Shown here: piece after piece, positions 44,723-53,043 of the stretch
Position numbering within the stretch: position 1 is the stretch's first letter
Layout: the number at the start of each line of letters is the position of its first letter
Source: Neoroseomonas eburnea
GTDB lineage: Bacteria; Pseudomonadota; Alphaproteobacteria; Acetobacterales; Acetobacteraceae
Assembly (NCBI RefSeq): GCF_018129005.1
Contig: NZ_JAAEDL010000022.1
Location: 31,344 to 95,343, forward strand
DNA: 64,000 nucleotides
Direction: 5' to 3'
Notes under the pieces: model-generated
The model's database searches: none
What the model saw: the letters and a program-made list of their open reading frames with translations, nothing else
What the model was told of the DNA's origin: nothing
Position numbers and translations under genes: made by a program

Positions 44723-45377
44723 GCTCGGCCGACGTCTTCCGGCGGCTCAGCACATAGGCGATGGCGACCGCGGCGGCAGCGACCACCAGCGCCACCCCGA
44801 CCCACATCGGCAGCCCCCCGACTGCCTGGATCGCCGGTGCCGCGGTGGCCGCCGCCGCCGCCGCCGCGCCGACCGTGATCGCCCCCTGGCCCGTCCCGGT
44901 GGCTGCGGCCTCCCGCACGGTCTGCACCGGCTTCGGTACGCCGGCCAGGCGCAGCCCGGCGTCGATCGTTGCGCGGTCGTAGGGGTTGCCGCCGAGCTCG
45001 TGCGTGATGATCGCCTGCACCAGCGGTCGCAGGTCGGCATAGGTGTGCAGGTCCAGCGTCTCGCCCGGATCGCGGTTCATCAGCTCCGCGACATGGCGGA
45101 TGTAGGCGGCTGTGTTGTTCTCGCTGCCCGGCGCCCAGCGGGAGACGATGCCGCGGATCGTCCGCAGCCCGTGGCGGTCCTGGTAGGTGGTCAGCAGCAT
45201 CGCCAGCGCGCGGATGCCGTATTCGTGGCTGACGAAGCGCGCGAAGCGCGGGCGCCCGCCGCCGGGGGGCGGCGGCTCAAGCGGAGGATCGGCCAGCCCC
45301 TGCCAGCGGTTCGCCGGCACGTGGTCGATGTTGCCGGGGTTGCGATTGCGGAAGCCGCGGGATTGCCGGGGGTCCAT
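44715..45377 (-). CDS. Lysozyme-like lysis enzyme with C-terminal membrane anchor
   Basis: A 220-residue protein. Residues 1-150 have the fold of the internal virion lysin: SRGFRNRNPGNIDH, FVSHEYGIRALAMLL, SRWAPGSENNTAAYIRHVA and ITHELGGNPY. The C-terminus is alanine-rich and ends with a membrane helix (MWVGVALVVAAAAVAIAYVL) and a basic tail. It is likely the phage endolysin, but the anchor at the C-terminus is unusual: it could keep the enzyme in the inner membrane until the holin acts. No N-terminal signal is seen. Confidence 0.78.
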   Translation of the reverse strand: MDPRQSRGFRNRNPGNIDHVPANRWQGLADPPLEPPPPGGGRPRFARFVSHEYGIRALAMLLTTYQDRHGLRTIRGIVSRWAPGSENNTAAYIRHVAELMNRDPGETLDLHTYADLRPLVQAIITHELGGNPYDRATIDAGLRLAGVPKPVQTVREAAATGTGQGAITVGAAAAAAATAAPAIQAVGGLPMWVGVALVVAAAAVAIAYVLSRRKTSAEHV

Positions 45378-45733
45378 CAGCGTGCTCCGCTCCTCTGGTC
45401 CAGATACCGCTCGATCCGCTCCACGCTCCGCAGCGTCGCGGCCTGCTGCGCGGAGAGGCCCGCCAGCGCTGCCTCGATCGTCGCAAAGCGCGCCGCCTGC
45501 CTGGCGCTCTCTTCACTCCCGCGGCGCTCGACTTCGGCGAGGCGGCGGATCAGCTCCGCCTTCTCGGTCTCCACTCGACCGAGGCGGCGGTCGTGCCCCT
45601 GGATTTCGTTCACCGCCCAGGCGCCGGCGGCCAGCATGACGGGGACGCCGATCGCCATGGTGAGGCGCGCGATCGCCGTCAGAAGCACGTTCTGCACGAC
45701 GCCTTCCGCTGCCTCCTTCAACTTCGGTGCCAT
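45377..45733 (-). CDS. Holin-like membrane protein
   Basis: A 118-residue protein with one clear hydrophobic segment (ARLTMAIGVPVMLAAGAWAV) followed by a coiled-coil tail (RRLGRVETEKAELIRRLAEV). Its place directly before the lysis enzyme, with a 1-base overlap, fits a holin or lysis regulator. A single helix with long cytoplasmic tail is compatible with a class III-type holin, but other membrane roles are possible. Confidence 0.55.
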   Translation of the reverse strand: MAPKLKEAAEGVVQNVLLTAIARLTMAIGVPVMLAAGAWAVNEIQGHDRRLGRVETEKAELIRRLAEVERRGSEESARQAARFATIEAALAGLSAQQAATLRSVERIERYLDQRSGAR

Positions 45734-45793
45734 CCTCGCGGGGTCCTGAAATGGCCGAAGGAGAAGGGGCAGGCCGAGGCCCGCCCCGCCGGA

Positions 45794-46075
45794 TCAGTCG
45801 GTGTCGGTGGCCGTCACCGCGAGCGTGTCGTTCACGTCCACGGTGCTGCCGTCGTTCGCGCTCACCGTGTGGAAGCCCTGCGAGGAGAGCGTGGTGAAGG
45901 CAGTGGTCGTGAAGGTCGTGCGCACGATCAGGTCGCCGACCTTCAGCCGATTGGCCGCGCCGTTGAAGTACCCGGCCGTGTCCACGTCCGCCGCCGCATC
46001 CGTGGTCTTGTAGCCCCAGATGCAGAGCCCGCTGCCGCCGGCCAGGAGTTCGAGGTTCTTCGCTTCGAAGGCCAT
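45794..46075 (-). CDS. Putative capsid decoration protein
   Basis: A 93-residue, threonine/alanine-rich beta protein (LLAGGSGLCIWGYKTTDAA, VGDLIVRTTFTTTAFTTL, VDVNDTLAVTATDTD) located 3 bases after the major capsid gene stop. Small beta proteins at this place in podoviruses often decorate or fill the capsid. No definite family recognised. Confidence 0.6.
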   Translation of the reverse strand: MAFEAKNLELLAGGSGLCIWGYKTTDAAADVDTAGYFNGAANRLKVGDLIVRTTFTTTAFTTLSSQGFHTVSANDGSTVDVNDTLAVTATDTD

Positions 46076-46078
46076 GGC

Positions 46079-46927
46079 TTACGGCTCCGTGATCTTGATG
46101 CGCACGACGCCGGTGCCGTCGATCAGCACCGCGCCCTGCGACATCATGTTGTTGACGAAGTGCGCGGCGCGATCGCCGTGCCAGGTGATGTCCGTGGTCA
46201 CCTCGGCGCCGATCGCGTGGCCGACCGCCGTCCGGTGGTAGATGAAGTTCTCCCGATAGGTCGTGTCCATCGGGAGGCCCGAGTGCATCAGCCAGTTCAC
46301 GCCGAGCCAGGAGCGGGCCATCGTCCCCATGCTCTGGCGATACGGCAGGTCCGCCCCGATGAAATCGGCGGAGGCGAATTCGGCGATGCTCATCAGGCCA
46401 GTCCAGCCGCCGGGGCTCACCACCGCGAACCGCTGGCCGTCATCCGGCACATCGGCCTCGTTCAGCATCTGGATGGCCATCAGCACCTTGGCCTTCGTCA
46501 GGCCGGCGCTGTCGGCGAGATCGGAAGAGCCGGTGACGTTCTGGCCCGAGCCGACGCTGTCCAGCGCCGTGATGATCATCTCGTCGGTCTTGCGACCGAG
46601 CGCCCAGGCCTCGGAGTTCACCACGACGGTGCGTTCGTCGTGGTTGATCTTCAGCTCGTCGAGCTTGTCGATCCACTCGCCCGCGTACCAGTCGGCCAGC
46701 GTGCACTCGACCGTGCTGTGGTCGAGGTTCATCGCCGGGATGATGCCGTGGCGCGCCTTCTGCGTCGCGCTGCCCTTGCCCACCTTCTGGAAGATGGTGG
46801 ACGCGCCGCGCACGCCGTTCTTCGTGCGGATGGTGCCGCGGAGCTTGGAGCCCTGCCGCTGGTAGGCGGCATGCACCTCGGCCTCGTACTGCTTGACGAA
46901 GGCGAGATCGATGGTCGGAAGAGGCAC
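46079..46927 (-). CDS. Major capsid protein
   Basis: A 282-residue HK97-fold-type capsid candidate starting at GTG 46927, with GGAGGTT 5 bases before it. Typical passages: FVKQYEAEVHAAYQRQGSKLRG, MNLDHSTVECTLADWYAGEW, NSEAWALGRKTDEMIITAL, ANNMMSQGAVLIDG-like end. It follows the scaffold gene after a 160-base gap with a late-promoter-like motif, as expected for the most highly made protein. The upstream in-frame ATG belongs to non-coding sequence. Confidence 0.88.
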   Translation of the reverse strand: MPLPTIDLAFVKQYEAEVHAAYQRQGSKLRGTIRTKNGVRGASTIFQKVGKGSATQKARHGIIPAMNLDHSTVECTLADWYAGEWIDKLDELKINHDERTVVVNSEAWALGRKTDEMIITALDSVGSGQNVTGSSDLADSAGLTKAKVLMAIQMLNEADVPDDGQRFAVVSPGGWTGLMSIAEFASADFIGADLPYRQSMGTMARSWLGVNWLMHSGLPMDTTYRENFIYHRTAVGHAIGAEVTTDITWHGDRAAHFVNNMMSQGAVLIDGTGVVRIKITEP

Positions 46928-47048
46928 GGGAACCTCCGAAATGGGTTGCGTTTCCGCCTCCCGCTTCGGTTGTCCCGCCCGTGGCGCCGCCGGATTGCCT
47001 CTCGGGTCCGGGTCGCCTCGCAGGGCCTCTGCGTCAGCCAATCATGCG

Positions 47049-47077
47049 GCTGTCCAGAGGCCCCCGCGCCTCGTCAA
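47049..47077 (-). promoter_or_regulatory. Phage late motif, copy 3 (before major capsid gene)
   Basis: GGCCTCTGGACAGC on the minus strand (47062-47049); TTGACG at 47077-47072 is 17 bases upstream of GACAGC. It leaves a 120-base leader before the capsid GTG. This copy differs from the others at the AT of CATCTGG. Confidence 0.6.
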
Positions 47078-47087
47078 GCGAAATTCT

Positions 47088-48005
47088 TCACGACGCCCGC
47101 GCGAACGGCGCCGGCACCCCCGCATCCTGGCCGCCATAGAGGCGCTGCCACCCCGCCGTGACCTCGCTCCGATAGGCCTGATCGGTCTGATACCGCGGAT
47201 CCATCATCATCGCCCGCAGCTCCTCCTCGCTCTTCCGGGCCGCAGCCGCGCCGGCCGCCGAGGAGGAGAACCGCGCCCCGCCGCTCGCGACCATCAGCTC
47301 CTCGAACGCCTCCACGGCGGCCCGGCTGCTGAGCGACGCCGCGATGGCCTCGGCCTTCTCCGGACCGACCCGGCCGCGCAGCCAGCCGCGCAGATGCTCC
47401 GCGCGCAGCTCGCCGTTCTCGCCGAGGGACGCCACGAACTCCCGGTTCATGCGCGCTTGCTCGTCCGCGGTCGGCACGCGCACGCCTGCCACCCGAGCCA
47501 CCAGCGGCAGCACCTGCTTCTGGAAGTCGTCGTTCGAAAGGCCGGCCCGATGCGCCAGCGCCCGGACCTCGCCCCACAGCGGGTCCGCCGGGTCCGGCGC
47601 GAAGTACGTCTTGCCCGGCTCCAGCTCCATGCCCGGCTCGTACTTCTCCAGGATCACGACGCCCTCGGGCATCTCCGCCGGCGGCTTGAGCTCGTAGCCC
47701 TCCGGCTTCTCCGGCCGCGCGCCGAAGACCTCCTTCTCGAACTCCGCGCGATGCGCCTGGCGCAGCCCGGAATTGCGCTTCTCCAGCTCGCTGTACGACT
47801 TCGCCAGCCCTTCGATCCGCGGCTCGCCCTTCTCGGCGTCCCAGAACTTCTCGGGCAGGTAGTCCGGGCGCTGCGGCTTGTCGCCGCCGCCGCTACCCTG
47901 CCGCTGTTCCCCGCCGGCGCCGGCCTGGGCGCCCTGCTGCCCCTGCAGCTCGGCGCCCTGACCCGCCGTCGCCTGATCCTGCTGCTGCCCGCTTTCGTCG
48001 GCCAT
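47088..48005 (-). CDS. Capsid scaffold protein
   Basis: A 305-residue acidic, low-complexity protein: a Gln/Gly-rich N-terminus (GQQQDQATAGQGAELQGQQ), YLPEKFWDAEKGEPRIEGLAKSY, and a helical C-terminus (SEEELRAMMMDPRYQTDQAYR). The YLPEKFWD...GEPRIEGLAKSY motif is characteristic of head assembly scaffolds upstream of the capsid gene. The Gln/Gly-rich start overlaps the end of the Bbp19-like gene by 113 bases in another frame. Confidence 0.86.
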   Translation of the reverse strand: MADESGQQQDQATAGQGAELQGQQGAQAGAGGEQRQGSGGGDKPQRPDYLPEKFWDAEKGEPRIEGLAKSYSELEKRNSGLRQAHRAEFEKEVFGARPEKPEGYELKPPAEMPEGVVILEKYEPGMELEPGKTYFAPDPADPLWGEVRALAHRAGLSNDDFQKQVLPLVARVAGVRVPTADEQARMNREFVASLGENGELRAEHLRGWLRGRVGPEKAEAIAASLSSRAAVEAFEELMVASGGARFSSSAAGAAAARKSEEELRAMMMDPRYQTDQAYRSEVTAGWQRLYGGQDAGVPAPFARAS

Positions 48006-48249
48006 GCTCGATCCTCTCGATGATGATCCCCAGGAGCCGCTTCTGCCCCATATGGTCGCGCAGCTCCGCCTCCGTCCGGTCCGGCGTCAGAACCTGCGCA
48101 TGCACGAACGCCTCAAGATCCAGCAGCACCCGCTGTCCCGCAGGCGTCGAGAAGCACGCGAGATAGGTCTCGCACAGATCATCCCGCCGCCTCTCCGCGG
48201 CCTCGCGGGCTTCCGCCCACCGATCAGCCCGGCTGACGACCTCGCTCAC
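47893..48249 (-). CDS. Bbp19-like phage protein
   Basis: A 118-residue protein of the family named after Bordetella phage BPP-1 Bbp19: FSTPAGQRVLLDLEAFVHAQVL, then ELRDHMGQKRLLGIIIERI. Its role is unknown; in BPP-1 it lies among head genes, as here. GTG 48249 overlaps the portal stop (GTGA). The last 38 residues are basic and Gly/Arg-rich and overlap the scaffold start, so this tail may be a by-product of the overlap. Confidence 0.8.
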   Translation of the reverse strand: MSEVVSRADRWAEAREAAERRRDDLCETYLACFSTPAGQRVLLDLEAFVHAQVLTPDRTEAELRDHMGQKRLLGIIIERIEHGRRKRAAAGSGDGGSGRRAAGAAGRPGRRRRGTAAG

Positions 48250-49766
48250 TGGCCCACCATCCCGGCGCCCTGCGCTGCCATCAATTGCGCCACCTGGGCC
48301 GCCAGAGCCTCGCGCTTGATCTGCGGCCTCAGCAGCGTCGGGTTGAACCCGACCTTCTCCGCAAGCCACGGCGCGAACTTGTCCTGGTCCACCATCAGCA
48401 GGCTCGCCTGCGGGCCGCCCGCCATCGGCAGGATCTCCAGGAACCGCAGATGCCGCAGGATGTCATCCTGCGCCTGCGCCCGCGTCAGCGGGGACAGCGG
48501 CCGAACCCGGATGCGGTCCCCGTCGATCGGCGGCAGGTCCCGCGCCCCATTCATGTCGCGCAGCAGCCACCAGGTCCGCGCCACCTGCGGGAACAGCCAT
48601 TCCGTCAGCAACCGCCCGTAGGCGCCGGCCAGCCGGCGCGCGCGATCGGCCGTCCGCTGCATGACCTCGGTCGCGCTCCGCGGCGTCTTGCCCAGGTCGC
48701 CCAGGTCATTGACGAACATCGCTTCGCGGATCTGCGCCTGCGTCTCGGAAAGCTGCAGGTCCGCCACCCGCAGGTCGCTCGGGATCTCCAGCGGCTCCAG
48801 CCCGCGCGACCCCGATGCGCGCGGGATCAGCGCCCCGGGCCCCAATTCCGCCGTGTCCGGATTGAACACGCCATCGTCGTCGTACTGGAACATCCCCGAC
48901 AGGATCAGGTCCGCATGCTCCAGCAGGATTTCCTTCAGCTCGTTCGCGACCCGGATATCCGGTAGCGCCATCATCGCCGGCCCGCGGCCAAGCGTCTCCC
49001 CACTCACCCGAGAGAACGACGGCGCCACGAAGGAGCATGAGCCGATCCCCTGCGCGCGCCGGCGCAGCAGCATCTCCCCGTCCCACACCACCCGGAAGAG
49101 CCAGGCTTCCTCGTTCCGGACCGTCCAGTCCCGCTCCTCGCCTTCCAGAACCTTCACCTTCTGGTCCGGGTTCTGCTCGATGCGCCGCCGCAGCTCCGCC
49201 GGGATCGTGGCGCCGGGCCACATGACCTCAATCTCGCCGGCCCGCACCTCGCGCTCGCGCGTCAGGAAGTCTACCCGCCCGAACGGCCCCAGGTCCGCCA
49301 CAACCTCGGTCAGCGGCAGCGCCTGGAATTCCAGCGGCGTCAGCACCGTGCCGCGGTTCACCGTCATGAACCCCGTGCCGATGCCCCAGTCCAGCAGCAT
49401 CTCATGCGCCGCCGACCGGAAATTCGAGTTGTTCGTCAGGTCGATGATCTGCTGCGAGATGGCCGCCAGGATCCTGTTCGCCTCCTCGCGGCGCCCCTCA
49501 TCCTTAAGCCCCGACTTCAGCTCGAACGGCGTCTGGTCGGCCGGCCAGACATCATCCAGCGTCTGCGAGGCAAGCCCCTGCAGCGCCGTGACCGCCGTGC
49601 CATCGAACAGCCGGTCTGTCCGCAACTGCTGCCCAGTCATCATGTAGGTCCGCTGCCGCAGCGGCAGGGCATATTCGTAGCAGCTATCGATCACCGCCGC
49701 CGAAAGGTCGCGGATCCGCTTCGCCTCGTCGTACCTCCGCCGGAAGCGCTTGACCTCATCGCTCAT
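48246..49766 (-). CDS. Portal / head-to-tail connector protein
   Basis: A 506-residue podoviral connector. Typical passages: YEYALPLRQRTY, LFDGTAVTALQGLASQT, DWGIGTGFMTVNRG, then RSATEVMQRTADRARRLAGAYGRL in the clip/stem region. It forms the dodecameric channel through which terminase pumps DNA. It overlaps the neighbouring small genes by 4 bases on both sides. Confidence 0.92.
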   Translation of the reverse strand: MSDEVKRFRRRYDEAKRIRDLSAAVIDSCYEYALPLRQRTYMMTGQQLRTDRLFDGTAVTALQGLASQTLDDVWPADQTPFELKSGLKDEGRREEANRILAAISQQIIDLTNNSNFRSAAHEMLLDWGIGTGFMTVNRGTVLTPLEFQALPLTEVVADLGPFGRVDFLTREREVRAGEIEVMWPGATIPAELRRRIEQNPDQKVKVLEGEERDWTVRNEEAWLFRVVWDGEMLLRRRAQGIGSCSFVAPSFSRVSGETLGRGPAMMALPDIRVANELKEILLEHADLILSGMFQYDDDGVFNPDTAELGPGALIPRASGSRGLEPLEIPSDLRVADLQLSETQAQIREAMFVNDLGDLGKTPRSATEVMQRTADRARRLAGAYGRLLTEWLFPQVARTWWLLRDMNGARDLPPIDGDRIRVRPLSPLTRAQAQDDILRHLRFLEILPMAGGPQASLLMVDQDKFAPWLAEKVGFNPTLLRPQIKREALAAQVAQLMAAQGAGMVGQ

Positions 49767-50137
49767 CGCGTGACCATCCGATAGACGCCGCCGAAGATCT
49801 CGCCGAGGCTCCCGCTGCGCATGATCCGGCGGAATTCCTCCTCCGTCGCGCTGGCGCCGCCGGACGATGCGCGCGGCGTCGGCAGCGCCCCGCTGCCCGC
49901 CTGCGCCGCGCCACCGCCAAGCGACCCGCCGCTGCCCATGCCCTCCCGGTCGAAGCCGATCATGCCGCCGCTTCCCAGCAGCGATTGCGCCCCCCGAAGC
50001 CCGCGCCGCCGCGCGTCTTCCTCACGCCGCAGCCGGTCCTCTTCCAGCGCCTTCTCCCGCGCAGCCCGCTCCTGGGCGGCTATCTCCGCCGCACTCGGTT
50101 GCGGCGGCGCCGGTGCTGACGGCTTCTTCGCCCCCAC
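49763..50137 (-). CDS. Small phage protein before portal
   Basis: A 124-residue protein: a Pro/Ala-rich start, a charged helix (QERAAREKALEEDRLRREEDA in parts: AREKALEEDRL, RREEDARR), then a glycine-rich region and the conserved-looking end RIMRSGSLGEIFGGVYRMVTR. Proteins of this shape stand between terminase and portal in related podoviruses; function unknown. Its start lies inside the end of the preceding gene (116-base overlap in another frame). Confidence 0.68.
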   Translation of the reverse strand: MGAKKPSAPAPPQPSAAEIAAQERAAREKALEEDRLRREEDARRRGLRGAQSLLGSGGMIGFDREGMGSGGSLGGGAAQAGSGALPTPRASSGGASATEEEFRRIMRSGSLGEIFGGVYRMVTR

Positions 50138-50531
50138 GCCAGATCTCCTTCACCCCGGGCATGCGGCGCAACGTCCAGAACAGCCCCCATGGCGTCAACG
50201 GAAAGCGCCGCAGCCCGAGCAACGACGCCACCGCCCCCGCGCACGTCACGCAGAACCGCGGTCGCACCACCTCTGCCCCGACATGCGGCACCGACAGCAG
50301 CCGAACCTCCCCGAGCTTCGCCCGCAGAAACACGCCGTGCACCGCTTCCGAGGACAGCACCCGCACCAGCGTGCCCTGGAACAGCGGCTCGACACCCACC
50401 CAGACGCGCGCCGCCGGATCGAAGCCCATCGCCCAGCAATGCCCAAACCCGCGCGCCAGGAACCGCCCCCACCACGCGCTCGTCGTCGGCTCGAACACCA
50501 CCATCCAGGAATGCAGCCCGGGCCAAGCCAT
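50022..50531 (-). CDS. Phage protein of unknown function after terminase
   Basis: A 169-residue protein starting at ATG 50531, which overlaps the terminase stop (ATGA). Tryptophan-rich, conserved-looking segments (MVVFEPTTSAWWGRFLARGF, HCWAMGFDPAARVWVGVEP, RFCVTCAGAVASLLGL, PLTPWGLFWTLRR) suggest a folded domain. The last 38 residues overlap the next gene and are low-complexity. Similar genes occur between terL and portal in BPP-1-like phages, from memory. Confidence 0.66.
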   Translation of the reverse strand: MAWPGLHSWMVVFEPTTSAWWGRFLARGFGHCWAMGFDPAARVWVGVEPLFQGTLVRVLSSEAVHGVFLRAKLGEVRLLSVPHVGAEVVRPRFCVTCAGAVASLLGLRRFPLTPWGLFWTLRRMPGVKEIWRGGEEAVSTGAAATECGGDSRPGAGCAGEGAGRGPAAA

Positions 50532-52099
50532 CACCGCCGCGTCCCCCAGCCCCGATGCCGCCACGTCGCCGCCCGCACCACACGCGCCGGCGCCACCGCC
50601 CGGCCCACCGCCGTCCGCTGGAACAGCACCCGGCCCTCGCCACCGCCCAGCACCATGTACTGGAGCGCATCCGCCACATGGCTGAACCGGTTCTTCAGCG
50701 GCCGGTCCCCATACCGCTCATCCCCCGTCGCCATCCGCGGGTATGCATATTGGCCATCCAGCCCAGCCGTCAGCACCGGGCAATGCCCCGGATCCACCAT
50801 GAACGCCGGCCGCCCATCCGCCATCCGCTCCAGCAGCTCCCCCACCGCATCGCGCCGCACCACCCAGTCATTCGTCGGCGCCGGCAGCACCTTCACACCC
50901 TCCGCCCGCAGCGACAGGAACGGCGACACGTCATCGCTCTGTTCCATGTTCTCGCCCGCCGGGTCCCCCCAGCACGCCCAATCGAACTCCGGATACCACT
51001 GCGCCAGCGACGCCTTCAGCAGCCGCGCGAACGCCCGCGCGCCCATGCTGTCCGTCACGATCTCCCGGAACACCCGCCAGGCGCCGAACACATGCTGCCC
51101 AATCGCCGCCGCCGGCGTCCGCCCGAAGTCCACCCCCACCAGCAGCGGATGACCCGCCACCGGCTCCAGCCCCGCCCGCGCATGCACCTCGCGCCGGAAG
51201 CCAGGCCACACCGGCTTGCCCGCCTTCCGCGCCCCCGGCTTGTTCCCGAGCTCCGTCTCGATCTCGCCCCGCGTCCGGCCGCCGATCTTCTTCGCGTAGT
51301 AGTCGAGCCCCCCCGGCAGATACTGCAGGTTCTCCGCCGCCGGGTTCGGCACATACCCCACCACCTCGCCCGCCGCGTCCCGCTCTTCCAGCACCGCCGG
51401 CGGCTGCAACCAGTACTCCCACCCCTCCGGCTTCTGGTACGCCAGCCGCTCCTCCAGCCCCAGCCCCTCCGGCATCGGCGACTGCCCGCTGATGATCGAC
51501 AACCAGCTCCCAACCTCCGGCGCGTTCGTGTCCCCCAGCATCTGCGGCTCCACGCACCCGCCCGCCGCCAGCGGCGGATACCGCCCCGCACGCTCGAACG
51601 CGGCCACCAGGATTTCCCGCGCCATGTACCGGGCCTCGGACACATACACATCGCTCACCTCGAGCGATTTCAGGTCCTCCAGCGACGCCACCGGGTCATC
51701 CAGCCCATAGAACAGGATTTCCCAATCCACCCCCGGCATCCGGATGTGGTGCCGCGGCCGGCCCGACAGCGTCGGCTCCCCCCACACATGCGCCGGCATC
51801 ACCAGCGCCTTCGTCGGCAGCACCGTGTCCTTGATCTGCTTCAGCGTGTTCCTCAGCACCAGCGTCCGCCGATACCGAACCCCCTTCCGAAGCCCCATCC
51901 CCCCCGTGCTCGGCGTCTGCCGCAGCAGCGCATTCACCATCAGCGCATGCCACGACGCCGTGCTCTTCCCCGACCCCACCGGACCCTGAACGATCTTCAC
52001 CGGCGCCCGCGACGCGATGTACGCCTCCAGCACCGCCCCGTCCGGCTCAATCCGGACCGGCGGCACCGACCGAAGATGCACAACGCCATCCTCAGCCAC
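50531..52099 (-). CDS. Terminase large subunit
   Basis: A 522-residue packaging motor. The ATPase loop GPVGSGKST lies at residues 39-47, adenine/coupling-type motifs follow (EVSDVYVSEARYM), and the C-terminal RNase-H-like nuclease begins at VGVDFG with a late Asp in DALQYM. GTG 52099 overlaps the small gene upstream by 8 bases and leaves a normal-length protein; a longer frame upstream is low-complexity. It cuts and packages phage DNA through the portal. Confidence 0.92.
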   Translation of the reverse strand: MAEDGVVHLRSVPPVRIEPDGAVLEAYIASRAPVKIVQGPVGSGKSTASWHALMVNALLRQTPSTGGMGLRKGVRYRRTLVLRNTLKQIKDTVLPTKALVMPAHVWGEPTLSGRPRHHIRMPGVDWEILFYGLDDPVASLEDLKSLEVSDVYVSEARYMAREILVAAFERAGRYPPLAAGGCVEPQMLGDTNAPEVGSWLSIISGQSPMPEGLGLEERLAYQKPEGWEYWLQPPAVLEERDAAGEVVGYVPNPAAENLQYLPGGLDYYAKKIGGRTRGEIETELGNKPGARKAGKPVWPGFRREVHARAGLEPVAGHPLLVGVDFGRTPAAAIGQHVFGAWRVFREIVTDSMGARAFARLLKASLAQWYPEFDWACWGDPAGENMEQSDDVSPFLSLRAEGVKVLPAPTNDWVVRRDAVGELLERMADGRPAFMVDPGHCPVLTAGLDGQYAYPRMATGDERYGDRPLKNRFSHVADALQYMVLGGGEGRVLFQRTAVGRAVAPARVVRAATWRHRGWGTRR

Positions 52100-52310
52100 C
52101 GCCCGCCTCCAGCAGCCGCTTCTTCGCCATCTCCAGCAGCCACAGCACCTCGCCGCCATCCGCCAGCGACGACGCGAAGTAGAACTCGCCCTCCGCCGTC
52201 CAGCCGACCACGACCGCCTTCTCAAGCCCCGCCTCCATCGCGCAGGACAGGACGCGCTCCGCAGGCACATCCAGCCGCGTCACCACCGGCAGGACCACCA
52301 CCTCACCCAT
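52092..52310 (-). CDS. Small phage protein between terminase subunits
   Basis: A 72-residue protein: VVVLPVVTRLDVPAERVL, AVVVGWTAEGEFYFASSLADG, GEVLWLLEMAKKRLLE. This compact alpha/beta pattern recurs in phage genomes as an unnamed protein near terminase genes. ATG 52310 lies inside the end of the small terminase gene. Function unknown. Confidence 0.72.
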   Translation of the reverse strand: MGEVVVLPVVTRLDVPAERVLSCAMEAGLEKAVVVGWTAEGEFYFASSLADGGEVLWLLEMAKKRLLEAGGG

Positions 52311-52977
52311 CCGACACCCCAGAATTTTTCCCAGGCAACTTCCGCCCCCCGCGTCGGGCGGGTGACCCGGCGGCGGGGGGGCGCGCGCGGTTTTCGACCC
52401 CGGGGGTGCCCTTGGCCGCCCGCGAGCGACCCCGGGGAGGGGGTGCCGATCCGTCCGCCTGCCCACCCTCGCCCTCATCACGGGCGCGGTCTACCCGCGC
52501 AACGCCTTGATCCGCTTGGCCTTCCAGCGTCACCGGCTGCGACTGCGCCAGCAGTGCGCCAGCGTCGGTCCGGAAGACGATCTGGATCGCCACTCCCTGC
52601 GCCCCGCTCTGGGCCTGCTGCGTGTCGAGACCGCCGATGCGCAACCCGCCGAGCGCTGCATCCAGCCTCACCCGCTCGCTTTTCGCCTTGCGCTCCAGGT
52701 GTCGTAACACTGCGAGAGAGCTCGCCGCGTCAACCTGAGCGGCCTCCTGCAGGGCTTGCATGAGGGCGGCTCGGACGGCAGGTCGCTGAAGGGCGCGAGA
52801 GGCTTGGATGCGAGCGACCTCGCCTCGTCCGTAGCCTGCGGCGGTTCCGGCCTGTTCACGGGTGAGGGTGGCGCCGCGGGAGGCGGCGTGGACGATGGCC
52901 TCGACGAGGCGGTGCTCTTTCTCGGTGAGAGAGCGGTCAGCGTGCGTTTCGCCGGAACGCGCCAGGGCTTGGCTCAT
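52303..52977 (-). CDS. Terminase small subunit
   Basis: A 224-residue protein directly upstream of the large subunit. The N-terminal half reads like a DNA-binding terminase small subunit: LTEKEHRLVEAIVHAASRGA, AGTAAGYGRGEVARIQASRAL, ALMQALQEAAQVDAASSLAVL. The C-terminus is basic and Pro/Gly-rich (APPPRGRSRAAKGTPG). It recognises the packaging site. Two phage late motifs lie 9 and 67 bases upstream, marking the start of the late operon. Confidence 0.8.
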   Translation of the reverse strand: MSQALARSGETHADRSLTEKEHRLVEAIVHAASRGATLTREQAGTAAGYGRGEVARIQASRALQRPAVRAALMQALQEAAQVDAASSLAVLRHLERKAKSERVRLDAALGGLRIGGLDTQQAQSGAQGVAIQIVFRTDAGALLAQSQPVTLEGQADQGVARVDRARDEGEGGQADGSAPPPRGRSRAAKGTPGVENRARPPAAGSPARRGGRKLPGKNSGVSDG

Positions 52978-52985
52978 GCTGGATG

Positions 52986-53014
52986 GCTGTCCAGATGGCG
53001 AGAGGGCGGCGCAA
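52986..53014 (-). promoter_or_regulatory. Phage late motif, copy 4 (before terminase)
   Basis: CGCCATCTGGACAGC on the minus strand (53000-52986); TTGCGC at 53014-53009 is 17 bases upstream of GACAGC. It is 9 bases before the small terminase ATG. Confidence 0.65.
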
Positions 53015-53043
53015 GGGGGAATAGTGATCCGCGCGCGCGAAGC

